NCBI GenBank assembly: GCA_016711875.1
Contig: JADJSD010000001.1
Location: 682,001-746,000, forward strand
DNA length: 64,000 nucleotides
From: Betaproteobacteria bacterium
GTDB taxonomy: Bacteria; Pseudomonadota; Gammaproteobacteria; Burkholderiales; Usitatibacteraceae
Direction: 5' to 3'
Position numbers and translations under genes: made by a program. The notes under the pieces are model-generated. The model was not told the origin of the DNA. It did not search any database and was given only the letters and a program-made list of their open reading frames with translations. Below, one piece after another: positions 47,518 through 57,269 of the stretch; position 1 is the stretch's first letter, and each line of letters opens with the position of its first letter.

Positions 47518-48618
47518 TCATCGATGCGCAGCGTCTGAATAGTGGCGACGATGACGATAGCAGGCGGGACCGGGGTTGGCCCCCGCAGAGTCGGGCCCCA
47601 CGCGCTGGCGCTGGCCGTCGAAGTGCAGGATCGAGCCGCCGCCTGCCGCGATGGTGTGGATGGACATCATCGGTGCGCGCAGGCGAACGCCCGCCACGAG
47701 CGTGTCGAACTCGCGCTCGAGCTCGCCCGCGTAGTGGGAAACGTCCGTCGACGTGCCGCCCATGTCGAAGCCGATCACCTTGGGGAAGCCCGCCAGCTCC
47801 GCCGTGCGCGTCATGCCCACGATGCCGCCCGCGGGCCCGGAGAGGATCGAGTCCTTGCCCTGAAAGCGGTGCGCGTCCGTGAGGCCGCCCGAGGACTGCA
47901 TGAAGAGCAGGCGCGCCCCCGGCAGCTCCTCGGCCACGCGGTCCACGTAGCGGCGCAGGATGGGCGAGAGGTACGCGTCGACCACCGTGGTGTCGCCGCG
48001 GGAGACGAACTTCATGAGCGGGCTCACGGCATGGGAAGCGCTCACCTGCGTGAAGCCGGCCTCGCGGGCGAGCTGCGCCACGCGCGCCTCGTGCGCCGGG
48101 AACCGGTAGCCGTGCAGGAAGACGATGGCGGCCGAGCGGAAGCCCTCGGCGAACGCGGCTTCGAGCGCCGCCTTCGCGCCCGCCTCGTCGAACGGCGTCA
48201 CGGGCTCGCCGCGCGCGCCCACCCGCTCGTCCACCTCGATCACTTTCGAATGCAGCAGCTCCGGCAGGCGGATATGGCGGTCGAATATGCGGGGGCGATT
48301 CTGGTAGGCGATGCGCAGCTGGTCGCGGAAGCCGCGCGTGACGACGAGCACCGTGCGCTCGCCCTTGCGCTCGAGCAGCGCGTTGGTGGCGACGGTGGTG
48401 CCCATCTTCACCGCCTCGATGCGTTCGACGGGGATGGGCGAGCCGGCGGGCACCTCGAGGAAGTGCCGGATGGCCGCGAGGGCCGCGTCCGGGTAGCGTT
48501 CCGGGTTTTCGGACAGGAGCTTGTGCGTCGCGAGCGTGCCGTCGGGCCGGCGCGCCACCACGTCGGTGAACGTGCCGCCCCGGTCGATCCAGAACTGCCA
48601 GCGGTTCGCTTCCGCCAC
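47518..48618 (-). CDS. Hydantoinase A / 5-oxoprolinase, 3' part lost
   Basis: A 355-residue N-terminal piece of a HyuA/OplaH-type ATP-dependent amidohydrolase (full proteins reach about 700-1200 residues). WQFWIDRGGTFTDVVARRPD, the phosphate-binding MGTTVATNALLER, SSGGLTDAH, GPAGGIVGMTRTAE, GFDMGGTSTDVSHY and the typical AGANPGPACYR are present. Just after that motif (about 47557) similarity ends and the frame closes at 47518 next to the scrambled tract. Start at 48618 agrees with the family N terminus. Confidence 0.8.
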   Translation of the reverse strand: MAEANRWQFWIDRGGTFTDVVARRPDGTLATHKLLSENPERYPDAALAAIRHFLEVPAGSPIPVERIEAVKMGTTVATNALLERKGERTVLVVTRGFRDQLRIAYQNRPRIFDRHIRLPELLHSKVIEVDERVGARGEPVTPFDEAGAKAALEAAFAEGFRSAAIVFLHGYRFPAHEARVAQLAREAGFTQVSASHAVSPLMKFVSRGDTTVVDAYLSPILRRYVDRVAEELPGARLLFMQSSGGLTDAHRFQGKDSILSGPAGGIVGMTRTAELAGFPKVIGFDMGGTSTDVSHYAGELEREFDTLVAGVRLRAPMMSIHTIAAGGGSILHFDGQRQRVGPDSAGANPGPACYRHRRHYSDAAHR

Positions 48619-48630
48619 GGCCGCTCCCGC

Positions 48631-49137
48631 CTACGGATTGCCCAGGAAGTCCCGCTTGCCGATCTCCACGCCGTTGTGGCGCAGGATCGCGTAGGTGGTC
48701 GTGATGTGGAAATAGAAGTTCGGCACCGCGTGGCCGAGCAGGTACTGCATGCCCGTGTAGCGGTTTTCCTTCTCGCCGCGCTTGATGACGATTTCCTTCT
48801 CCTCCGTGCCGTCGATCTGCGCCGGCGTCACGGTCTGGATGAAGGCGATGGTCTTGGCGACGCGCGCCTTCAGGTCCGCCAGGGTCTTCTCGTTGTCCTC
48901 GTGCACGGGGACTTCGATGCCGGCGAGGCGCGCCACGACACCCTTGGCCGCGTCGCAGGCGATCTGCACCTGCTTCGTCATGGGCAGCATGTCGGGGTAG
49001 AGGCGATACGCGGTGAGCACGGTGTCGTCCACCTTCCTCGCCTCGGCGAACGCCTGCGCCTTGTCGAGAATGCCCGAGAGGTTGCCGAGGATGTTCACGA
49101 AGCGCGGGACGCTTGCCTGGTACATGGAAATGGTCAT
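48631..49137 (-). CDS. DUF1993 domain protein
   Basis: A 168-residue helical protein: MTISMYQASVPRFVNILGNL, RLYPDMLPMTKQVQIACDAA, FHITTTYAILRHNGVEIGKRDFLG. These are DUF1993 hallmarks; the family resembles DinB-like four-helix bundles and has no defined activity. The ATG at 49137 follows an AAGAGA ribosome site. It precedes the hydantoinase gene by 12 bp. Confidence 0.8.
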   Translation of the reverse strand: MTISMYQASVPRFVNILGNLSGILDKAQAFAEARKVDDTVLTAYRLYPDMLPMTKQVQIACDAAKGVVARLAGIEVPVHEDNEKTLADLKARVAKTIAFIQTVTPAQIDGTEEKEIVIKRGEKENRYTGMQYLLGHAVPNFYFHITTTYAILRHNGVEIGKRDFLGNP

Positions 49138-49306
49138 GGGATGTCTCTTGGGTGGAAGCCGGGGCATGCCGCGGAGCCGCATAGTCTACCCGGCGCCGGG
49201 CGGGCCCTTCCGTGCGGCAGCCCGCCCTGCGTGCTGCGGCGCCACTTGCCGGCCGCGCGCGAACGCGCGAAGCTCCGGCGGCGTTCCCCTCACCCAGGAG
49301 AAGCCC

Positions 49307-49954
49307 GTGATTTCCGCGATCGCCCGCACCACGGCCGGCCTCGCCGCGTGCCTTGCCCTTGCCGGATGCGCCGGCCCGGCGGTGCGTGACGGATGGGTCA
49401 CCCTCATCGAGGGCGCCGCGGGCCTGGAGAACTGGACGCGCGTGGGAGACGCCAACTGGCGCACCGAGGTCGGCGCCATCGTCGCCGACCGCGGCACGAT
49501 CGGGTTTCTCGTCTCCCGCGGATCCTGGCGCGACTTCGAGGTGCGCGCCGAATTCCGGGCCGAGGCGGACACCAACAGCGGCGTCTTCCTGCGCGTTGCC
49601 GATCCGGCGCGGATCACCCCGGACAACACCTACGAGGTCAACATCTGGGATCTTCGCCCCGACCCGAAGTACGGCACGGGCGCCATCGTCGATGTGGCGG
49701 CGGTGCCGGTGCCGAACCCGCACCGGGCCGGCGGGCGCTGGAACGTTCTCGAGATATCCGCGCGCGGAAAGCGCCTCACGGTGCGGCTGAACGGCGTCCT
49801 CACGGCCGACGTCGAGGACGGCAGGCTCGCCGAAGGCCCGATCGCGCTGCAGTACGGGCCTGGCGTGAACGGGGCTCCGGGCGGACCCATCCGGTGGCGG
49901 AAGGTGCAGGTTCGCGATCGCCCGGCGCTCGGGCGAGCGCCGGCCAAATCCTAG
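49307..49954 (+). CDS. DUF1080 (3-keto-disaccharide hydrolase-like) lipoprotein
   Basis: A 215-residue exported protein with a lipobox (LALAGC, Cys about residue 20) and one DUF1080 beta-sandwich: LENWTRVGDANWRTEVGAIV, FEVRAEFRAEADTNSGVFLR, YEVNIWDLRPD and GPIALQYGPG. The fold is lectin/glucanase-like and is linked to 3-keto-glycoside hydrolysis in some members. The start is a GTG at 49307 after AGGAG, which decides it. It is convergent with the ClC gene. Confidence 0.75.
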   Translation: MISAIARTTAGLAACLALAGCAGPAVRDGWVTLIEGAAGLENWTRVGDANWRTEVGAIVADRGTIGFLVSRGSWRDFEVRAEFRAEADTNSGVFLRVADPARITPDNTYEVNIWDLRPDPKYGTGAIVDVAAVPVPNPHRAGGRWNVLEISARGKRLTVRLNGVLTADVEDGRLAEGPIALQYGPGVNGAPGGPIRWRKVQVRDRPALGRAPAKS

Positions 49955-51330
49955 CGCCCGGCCTCGTCCTTCGGGGCCTGCGCGACGGCGGGCGCCTCGG
50001 CGATTCGCGAAGCGCCTCCGACGAATGTCTCCGCGAGCTCGATGTACATGGACCGCGTGAGCCAGCGCGCCAGGGCACTCGAGATGAGGGCCGTCGCCAT
50101 CAGGCTCAGGACCATCCGCTGGCCGGAGACCATCTCCATCACGATGATGAACGCGGTCAGGGGGCCCTGCGTCGTCGCCGCGAGGAAGCCGACCATGCCG
50201 CAGGCCACCAGGGGCACGGCCATATCCCCGGCGAAGCCGGCCAGGGCTGCGACGTCATGCCCGATGCCCGCGCCGATGGCGAGCGAGGGGGCGAAGACAC
50301 CGGCCGGTACGCCCGACCAGGCGGAGATCCAGGTGGCCATGAACTTGAGCAAGGTGTAGGCGGCCGGCAGGTCGTCGCGCCCTTCGAGAAGCGCGCGCGT
50401 GGGCAGGTAGCCCGCGCCGGCCGTCGCGCCCTGGGTCACGATGCCGATTATCGCCACGGCCAGTGCGCACGCGGCGGCGAATCGCAGGGGATGGGCCGCC
50501 CTCCACCGGGAGAAGCGATCCGGCGTTCCGCGCAGCGAAAGCACCAGGAGCCTCGAGAACAGGCCGCCGGAAAGACCCGCAGCGACGGCGACGGCAAGGC
50601 CCGGGGCGACATGCGACAGTTCGAGGGAGGACACGTTCACCTCCCCGAAGTAGCTCTGGTTGCCGAAGAACGAGATCGCCACGAGTCCGCTGAAGACGAT
50701 CGCGGTGATCACCAGGCCGCTGTGGGAGGAACTGCGGCGTCGCGACAGCTGCTCGAGGGCGAACATCACGCCGCCGAGCGGGGTGTTGAAGGCCGCGGCG
50801 ATGCCCGCCGCCGCGCCGGCGACCATCAGGTCGTGCGAATCGATGGTCGCCTTGCCCGACAGCCATCGGCGCGCATGCTGCATGATGCCCGCACCGACCT
50901 GGACCGTCGGGCCCTCCCGGCCGATGGAGAGCCCGCCCAGCAATCCGCCCGAGACCAGGACGATCTTCCAGAGTGACAGCCTGAGCGACACCAGGGCCTT
51001 GCGGCGCTGGCTCGGCATCTCGAACTCGAGCGCGGCGACGACCTGCGGAATCCCCGAGCCCTGGGCGCCCGGCGCGAAGCGGCGCGTCACCCACAGGACG
51101 GCGACCGCCACCAGGGGCGTCCAGGCGAGCGTGAGCCAGGGGCCATGGCTCCCGAGGGCGAGCAGGTGCCCGAAGGCCTCACTCGCCCTCTCGGCGACGA
51201 GCGTGAAGCCCACGACGACCAGCCCAGTGCCGACCGCATAGGCCAGCACCACCATCCGGTCGACCCAATGCGGTCCGGCCGACATCTCCTGGCGGAGATG
51301 CCCCCAGAAGTCAGGCTGGGATTTCGGCAT
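49951..51330 (-). CDS. ClC-type chloride channel/antiporter
   Basis: A 459-residue ClC family protein with about 14 helices. The anion-site motifs are visible: GSGIP (QGSGIPQVVAALE), GREGP with the gating glutamate (LSIGREGPTVQVGAGI) and AGVFAPSLAIGAG. The proton-glutamate equivalent of antiporters is not certain, so channel or antiporter is open. The C terminus has a short soluble tail but no CBS domains. Its stop overlaps the DUF1080 3' end by 4 bp. Confidence 0.85.
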   Translation of the reverse strand: MPKSQPDFWGHLRQEMSAGPHWVDRMVVLAYAVGTGLVVVGFTLVAERASEAFGHLLALGSHGPWLTLAWTPLVAVAVLWVTRRFAPGAQGSGIPQVVAALEFEMPSQRRKALVSLRLSLWKIVLVSGGLLGGLSIGREGPTVQVGAGIMQHARRWLSGKATIDSHDLMVAGAAAGIAAAFNTPLGGVMFALEQLSRRRSSSHSGLVITAIVFSGLVAISFFGNQSYFGEVNVSSLELSHVAPGLAVAVAAGLSGGLFSRLLVLSLRGTPDRFSRWRAAHPLRFAAACALAVAIIGIVTQGATAGAGYLPTRALLEGRDDLPAAYTLLKFMATWISAWSGVPAGVFAPSLAIGAGIGHDVAALAGFAGDMAVPLVACGMVGFLAATTQGPLTAFIIVMEMVSGQRMVLSLMATALISSALARWLTRSMYIELAETFVGGASRIAEAPAVAQAPKDEAGR

Positions 51331-51384
51331 GGCCTGAATTCGAAAGGCCGGGACGGCACCCCTCGCCAGCCGATCCGCCCGCGC

Positions 51385-51939
51385 TCAACGCTTCGCCGCC
51401 TTGCGCCCTTTCGCCGCCGGACGAGGGACTGGAGCGGCGTCGTCCGCCGAGGGCCACAGGTCGGCGAGCAGCGCCGCGTGGGCCCGCGCGTCGCGGCGTT
51501 TCATCTGGCCGAGAAGCGCGTCGAGTTCCCGTCGCAGCGCCGTCAGTCGCGCAGGCGGAAGGTCCAGCAACGCCTGCTGCAGGAGGCCGACCGGCGGCCC
51601 CGGGGCACGGCGCAAGGCCGCGCGCCCGGCCTCCGTGATGCGAAGGCGAACGACGCGCTGGTCCTGCCGGACCCGTTCGCGCGTGATCACGCCGAGCGTC
51701 TCCATCCGGCCGACGAGATTGCTCGCCGTGGACAGGTGTATGGCCAGACGCCGGGCCAGGTCCCCGACGCTGATGTCCGGGTTCGCGCCGATCTCCGCCA
51801 GGGCCCAGACCTGGGATCCGCCCATCGTCGTCCGCTGCTCGACGCTCTTGTAGTGCCGCTTGATGGAGCGGAGCAGGACGCGGAACTGCTGGAGAACGGC
51901 GTGAATGCGCTCCGGACTGCGCGGGTCTGGGGTCGGCAT
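51385..51939 (-). CDS. MarR family transcriptional regulator
   Basis: A 184-residue winged-helix repressor: RVLLRSIKRHYKSVEQRTTM dimer helix, DISVGDLARRLAIHLSTASNLVGRME recognition region and the wing RERVRQDQRVVRLRITEAG. The basic C terminus (PRPAAKGRKAAKR) is an extra tail. It is divergent from otsA, with a 16-bp palindrome between them (52084-52099), so it may regulate the trehalose genes and itself. The ligand is unknown. Confidence 0.82.
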   Translation of the reverse strand: MPTPDPRSPERIHAVLQQFRVLLRSIKRHYKSVEQRTTMGGSQVWALAEIGANPDISVGDLARRLAIHLSTASNLVGRMETLGVITRERVRQDQRVVRLRITEAGRAALRRAPGPPVGLLQQALLDLPPARLTALRRELDALLGQMKRRDARAHAALLADLWPSADDAAPVPRPAAKGRKAAKR

Positions 51940-52083
51940 CTCTCGGGACGAGGGCGGGAAAGGGGGAAGCGGTCAGGGCGCGGGAAGGCCGCGGATGCGA
52001 GGCGACCCGGGACGATAGCAAAGTCCGCGCCGGATGGCGAAGGATCGGGGTCCCCGGGATCATGTTCGCACCATAACATTTTG

Positions 52084-52099
52084 TGCAATACTAATTGCA
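52084..52099. promoter_or_regulatory. Palindrome, candidate MarR operator
   Basis: TGCAAT-ACTA-ATTGCA, a perfect 6-bp inverted repeat in the AT-richest part of the 344-bp gap between the MarR gene and otsA. Position and symmetry fit a MarR-type operator. The rest of the gap shows no gene. Confidence 0.5.
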
Positions 52100-52283
52100 T
52101 CGATCCGGCTGGCGGCTTCCTGCCCCGTTCCGGCGACAGAGTTGGCGATCCCGGCGCATCCGTCCGGGCCCGCCATGCAGCGAGGTTCGGGCGGCCCGGA
52201 GCCGCCCGCTTTTTTCCCGGCCCGCGCCGGGCGATCGCGCCCCTCGCACCGGTTCGCGTCGCCCCCGATGACGAAGCCAGACC

Positions 52284-54533
52284 ATGCGACTGTCCCTTCG
52301 CTTCATCATCCCGCTCGTCCTGGCCCTGGGCGCCATCGCCTACGGCATCGCGCCGCTGGTCGACGACCTGACCCTCAAGTGGTTCGTGCGCGACCTCGAC
52401 ATCCGCACGAAGCTCATCACGTCGGCCGTGCAGGAACCCCTGGCCGAGGCGATCACGGCGGACCTGGGGCCGAAGGCGCGCCAGCAGCGCCTCGAAGGCA
52501 TCTTCGGGCGCCTGGTGCAGGACGAGCGGCTTTTCGCCATCGGGTATTGCGACGCGTCGGGCAAGTTCGCCTACCGCACGGTGACCCTGCCCAAGGACAT
52601 CGCCTGCCCGGCGCCCGGTGCGCCGCTCGCCGAGGGCGGGCGCGTCCACGCGTTCGCCGGCGGCTCGCTGCACGTGGCGCACAACTCGCTGGCGGTGAAC
52701 GGACTTCGGCTGGGCGAGCTGGTCATCGTCCACGACATGAGCTTCATCGAGCGGCGCAGCGCGGACACCAAGAAGTACATCGTCTACCTGTTCACCGGGA
52801 TCGGCGCCGTGATCGCGCTCATCACCGTGGTCATCGCGGAGCTGTCGTGGCGCGGCTGGGTGTCGGGCATCAAGGCCCTCATCCGGGGGCAGTTGCTCGC
52901 AGACTCGCCACAGCCCCGCTCGAGGGAACTGAAGCCCATCGCCCGGGACCTCGAGGCCCTGGTGCGCGACCTCGAGGCCGAGCGCCGGATGCGCGACGAA
53001 TCCCAGATGAGCTGGGTTCCCGAGACGCTGCGCACCATCCTGCGCGAGGACCTCAAGGGCGACGAGATCCTCATCGTCTCCAATCGCGAACCGTACATCC
53101 ACGTCCGCCAGGGCGAGCGCATCGAGGTGCTGCGGCCCGCGAGCGGGCTCGTGACGGCCCTGGAACCGGTCATGCGGGCCTGCTCCGGCACCTGGATTGC
53201 CCATGGCGCGGGCAATGCCGACCGCGAGGTCGTCGATGCGGACGACCACGTTCGAGTGCCGCCCGAGAGTCCGGCCTACACCATCCGCCGGGTCTGGCTT
53301 TCCAAGGAGGAGGAGGCCGGCTACTACTATGGTTTCGCCAACGAGGGCCTGTGGCCCCTTTGCCACATCGCCCACACGCGACCGGTCTTTCGCGCCAGCG
53401 ACTGGGAGCACTACCGCGCCGTGAACCGGCGCTTCGCCGAGACGGTCGTGTCCGAATCGCGGACCCCCGACCCCATCGTCCTCGTCCAGGACTACCACTT
53501 CGCGCTCCTGCCGAGGATGATCCGCGAACGCCTGCCGGGGGCGACGATCATCACGTTCTGGCACATCCCGTGGCCGAACCCCGAGGCGTTCGGCATCTGC
53601 CCGTGGCGCGAGGAACTCCTCCAGGGAATGCTCGGTTCCTCGATCCTGGGCTTCCACACGCAGTTCCATTGCAACAACTTCTTCGACACCGTGGACCGCT
53701 ACCTGGAGGCCCGCGTGGACCGGGAGACGTTCACCATCTCGTGCGGCGGCGAGCCCACCGAGGTGCACCGCTACCCCATCTCGATCGAATGGCCGCTGCG
53801 CGGGCTGGCCGCCCAGCCCCCGGTGCCGGATTGCCGGCGATCGGTCCGCGAGGAACTGAAGCTCGCCCCCGACGTGAAGCTCGGCGTGGGCGTGGACCGG
53901 CTCGACTACACCAAGGGGATCCTCGAGCGATTCGCCGCCATCGAGCGCCTGCTCGAGAAGGAGCCGGACTGGATCGGGAAACTCTCCTTCCTGCAGGTCG
54001 CCGCGCCGAGCCGCTCCAGCATCGACGAATACCAGTCGCTGGACGCGCGCGTGCGCGCCGCCGCGACCCGCATCAACGCGCGCTTCGCCTCGCCCGGATG
54101 CCAGCCGATCATCCTTCGCATCGAGCACCACGATTCCGACCGCGTGTACACCCTGTACCGCGCGGCGGATTTCTGCTTCGTCTCCAGCCTGCACGACGGC
54201 ATGAACCTCGTCGCCAAGGAGTTCGTCGCCACGCGGGAGGACGAGCGCGGCGTGCTGATCCTGTCGCAATTCGCGGGCGCCGCCCGGGAATTGCCCGAGG
54301 CCCTCATCGTCAACCCGTACGACACCGAGCAGTGCGCGGCCGCGATCCGGGACGCGCTCGTCATGACCGCGGACGAGCAGCGCGCGCGGATGCGCAGCAT
54401 GCGGGCCCTCCTGCAGGAGTTCAACGTCTACCGCTGGGCGGGCCGGATGCTCCTCGACGCGGCACGGATGCGCAACCGCCGGCGCCTCGCGGGCAACACG
54501 CGTCCCTTCGCGCAGCCTTCCTGGCGGGCATGA
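52284..54533 (+). CDS. otsA: Trehalose-6-phosphate synthase with N-terminal membrane sensor-like region
   Basis: A 749-residue protein. The first 250 residues are unlike standard OtsA: TM1 (7-24), a periplasmic domain of about 145 residues (30-168, with FAIGYCDASGKFAYRTVTLP), TM2 (171-193) and a HAMP-like helical linker with DLEALVRDLEAERRM. Residues 258-735 are the GT20 synthase (LIVSNREPYIH, WPLCH, VQDYHFALLPRMIRE, FWHIPWPNPEAFG, VGVDRLDYTKGI, SLHDGMNLVAKEFVA), which makes trehalose 6-phosphate from UDP-glucose and glucose 6-phosphate. The stop overlaps otsB (ATGA). Confidence 0.88.
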   Translation: MRLSLRFIIPLVLALGAIAYGIAPLVDDLTLKWFVRDLDIRTKLITSAVQEPLAEAITADLGPKARQQRLEGIFGRLVQDERLFAIGYCDASGKFAYRTVTLPKDIACPAPGAPLAEGGRVHAFAGGSLHVAHNSLAVNGLRLGELVIVHDMSFIERRSADTKKYIVYLFTGIGAVIALITVVIAELSWRGWVSGIKALIRGQLLADSPQPRSRELKPIARDLEALVRDLEAERRMRDESQMSWVPETLRTILREDLKGDEILIVSNREPYIHVRQGERIEVLRPASGLVTALEPVMRACSGTWIAHGAGNADREVVDADDHVRVPPESPAYTIRRVWLSKEEEAGYYYGFANEGLWPLCHIAHTRPVFRASDWEHYRAVNRRFAETVVSESRTPDPIVLVQDYHFALLPRMIRERLPGATIITFWHIPWPNPEAFGICPWREELLQGMLGSSILGFHTQFHCNNFFDTVDRYLEARVDRETFTISCGGEPTEVHRYPISIEWPLRGLAAQPPVPDCRRSVREELKLAPDVKLGVGVDRLDYTKGILERFAAIERLLEKEPDWIGKLSFLQVAAPSRSSIDEYQSLDARVRAAATRINARFASPGCQPIILRIEHHDSDRVYTLYRAADFCFVSSLHDGMNLVAKEFVATREDERGVLILSQFAGAARELPEALIVNPYDTEQCAAAIRDALVMTADEQRARMRSMRALLQEFNVYRWAGRMLLDAARMRNRRRLAGNTRPFAQPSWRA

Positions 54534-55354
54534 CGGCGCCGCCGCTTCGCGCCAGAATGCGAACGATGCAATCCCGAACCGGAACCCGGCGCAGCAAGGC
54601 CGCCGCCGCGACCACGCCGCCGCTGCCGGACAATGCCGCCGTCTTCCTCGACATCGACGGCACCCTCGTCCATCTCGCGGAGCGACCCGACGCGGTGCGA
54701 ATCGACGGGGAGCTCCACGCGCTGCTCGGGCGGCTGCGCGAGTCGACGCAAGGGGCTGTCGCGCTCATCAGCGGCCGGTCGATCGCCGGCATCGACGATC
54801 TGTTCGCGCCGGTGCGCTTCGCCATCGCCGGCCAGCACGGCGCGGAACGGCGCTCGGCCGACGGCACGCTGCACTTCCACGCCCCGCTCGCTGCGAGGCT
54901 GCGCGAGCAGGCGGCGATCCTGCGACGGCTCGCCCTCGAGCACCCCGGCGTGCTCCTGGAGGAGAAAGGCGCCAGCCTCGCGCTGCACTACCGGGGCGCC
55001 CCGTCGCTCGCGAGCCTGGTCGAACGCGAGGCGCGCCAGGCCGTCGTGGCGCTCGGCGACGACTTCGAGCTCCTGGCGGGCAAGCTCGTGTTCGAGGTGA
55101 AGCCCAGCGGCAAGGACAAGGGCACGGCCATCGACGAGTTCATGGCGGAGGCGCCCTTCTGCGGGCGGCGCCCGGTCTTCCTGGGGGACGACCTGACCGA
55201 CGAGCTGGGCTTCGAGCGCGTGAACCGCATCGGCGGCGACAGCGTGAAGGTGGGGCCGGGCCCCACGCGCGCCCGCTGGCGACTGGCGGATGCCGACGCC
55301 GTCCGGCGTTGGCTGGTCCTGCTCGCGTCGCGCGGCGACGCCGGCGCTCCCTGA
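54530..55354 (+). CDS. otsB: Trehalose-6-phosphate phosphatase
   Basis: A 274-residue HAD-superfamily phosphatase that releases trehalose. Motif I VFLDIDGTLVH (nucleophile Asp), motif II ALISGRSI, AGQHGAERR, the lysine region VFEVKPSGKDKGTA and motif IV PVFLGDDLTDE are present. I take the ATG at 54530 because it overlaps the otsA stop. Internal ATGs 9 and 12 codons later are alternatives. It acts directly on the OtsA product. Confidence 0.9.
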   Translation: MTAPPLRARMRTMQSRTGTRRSKAAAATTPPLPDNAAVFLDIDGTLVHLAERPDAVRIDGELHALLGRLRESTQGAVALISGRSIAGIDDLFAPVRFAIAGQHGAERRSADGTLHFHAPLAARLREQAAILRRLALEHPGVLLEEKGASLALHYRGAPSLASLVEREARQAVVALGDDFELLAGKLVFEVKPSGKDKGTAIDEFMAEAPFCGRRPVFLGDDLTDELGFERVNRIGGDSVKVGPGPTRARWRLADADAVRRWLVLLASRGDAGAP

Positions 55355-55365
55355 CGGAGAACGGC

Positions 55366-57149
55366 ATGGCAGACCTGCACCTGGGCGTCATCGGCAATTC
55401 CAGCGTCGGCGCGCTGGTCGACGGACGCGGCGAGATCGTCTGGAGCTGCCTTCCCCGTCCGGACGGCGACGCGGCCTTCTGCTCGCTGCTGCGCGCGCAC
55501 GGGGGCGACGAGGGGTTCGGGTTCACGGACGTCGAGCTGAGCTGGCTCTCGCGCACCGAGCAGGCGTACGTGCCGAATACCCCCGTGCTCGTGACGAGGC
55601 TGTTCGACGATCGCGGCGGCGGCGTGGAGATCGTCGATTTCGCGCCGCGCTTCCGCCAGTTCGGCCGCCTCTTCTGCCCGGCGCAGCTGGTCCGGATCAT
55701 TCGCCCCATCGGCGGCAGCCCGCGGGTGCGCATCCGGATGCGGCCGGCGGACGACTACGGCCGGCGGCGGCCGGAAGTGACGTCCGGCTCCAACCACATC
55801 CGCTACGTGGGTTCGTCCCACGTGCTGCGCCTCACCACCGACTGCTCGGTCACCGCCGTGCTCGAGGAAACGCCCTTCGTGCTGCGCGACGCGATCGCGT
55901 TCGTGATGGGGCCGGACGAGACGATGCAGGGATCGGTCGCGGAGGTGGCGCGGCGCTTCCTCGAGCTCACGACGGACTACTGGCACGACTGGGTGCGCGA
56001 CCTGTCCATCCCCTTCGAGTGGCAGGACGAGATCATCCGCGCCGCCATCACCCTCAAGCTCGCGGCGTACGACGACACCGGCGCCATCGTCGCCGCGCTG
56101 ACGACCTCCATCCCGGAGGCTCCCGGCAGCGGCCGCAACTGGGACTACCGGTTCTGCTGGCTGCGCGACGCCTATTTCGTCGTGAACGCGCTCAACCGCC
56201 TCAACGCGACGCGCACGATGGAGCGCTACCTCGGTTACATCATCAACGTGGCTGCCGGCTCCGACGGCCACCTCCAGCCCGTCTACCGCATCAGCGGCCG
56301 GGCCGATCTCGAGGAGTCGATCGTCGATTCGCTGCCCGGCTATCGCGGCATGGGGCCGGTGCGCATCGGCAACCAGGCGTTCCGGCAGGTGCAGAACGAC
56401 GTCTACGGCTCGGCCATCCTCGCGGCGACGCACGCATTCTTCGACAGCCGCCTCTCGACGATCGGCAACGAGGGGCTCTTCCGGCGGCTGGAGATTCTCG
56501 GCGAGCGGGCCGCCGCGCTGCATGCGACCCCGGATGCCGGGCTCTGGGAGCTGCGCGGATCGTCCCACGTCCACACCTTTTCCAGCGTGATGTGCTGGGT
56601 GGCGTGCGACCGCCTCGCCAAGATCGCGCGCCGGCTCGGCATCGCGGACGCGGCGCAGCGCTGGCGCGGCGCGGCCGACCGCATCCACGCGACGATCGTC
56701 GAGCGGGCGTGGTCGCCCCGGCGCGGCAGCTTCGTCGCGACGTTCGACGGCGACCAGCTCGACGCCAGCCTGCTGCTGCTCGCGGAACTCGGCTTCCTGC
56801 GGGCGGACGACCCGCGCTTCGCCGCGACGGTCGGCGCCATCGAGCGGGAGCTGCGACGCGGGGACTTCATCTTCCGGTATACCCAGCCCGACGACTTCGG
56901 CACGCCCGAGAACGCCTTCCTGGTCTGCACGTTCTGGTACGTCGACGCGCTGGCGGCCTGGGACGCCGCGAGGAGGCACGCGAACTGTTCGAGGCGACTC
57001 TCAGCCGACGCAACCGCCTGGGGCTCCTGTCCGAGGACGTGAATCCGACGACAGGCGAGTTGTGGGGGAACTTCCCGCAGACCTACAGCATGGTCGGACT
57101 CATCAACAGCGCGACGCGCCTCAGCATGCCTTGGGATCAAGGGTTCTGA
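55366..57149 (+). CDS. GH15 glucoamylase/trehalase-like enzyme (one frameshift)
   Basis: A glycoside hydrolase family 15 protein of about 594 residues: N-terminal DLHLGVIGNSSVGALVDGRG and WSCLPRPDGDAAFCSLL, the (alpha/alpha)6 core with GSGRNWDYRFCWLRDAYF, EDQIGNQAF-like RIGNQAFRQVQNDVYG, and FGTPENAFLVCTFWYVDAL. The frame breaks at about 56955-56965. The correct C terminus (REEARELFEATLSRRNRLGL, EDVNPTTGELWGNFPQTYSM) continues in another frame to 57149. Next to otsAB it could break down trehalose or a related glucan. The indel may be a sequencing error. Confidence 0.8.
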
Positions 57150-57269
57150 ACCATCTCCAGGCACGGATCCTCGTGCTGGCGGCGGATGCAGGTTTGCGTT
57201 CTGCAACACGCAGGGCGAGACGGTTCGAGCCAAAGTCCTTCAAATTCACGTGCGGAAGGAAAGCCAGAC

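Noticed and set aside
47144..49723. 860-codon open frame opposite the hydantoinase and DUF1993 genes
   Set aside because: It is the wrong frame of real genes plus the GC tract, with no similarity to any family I know.
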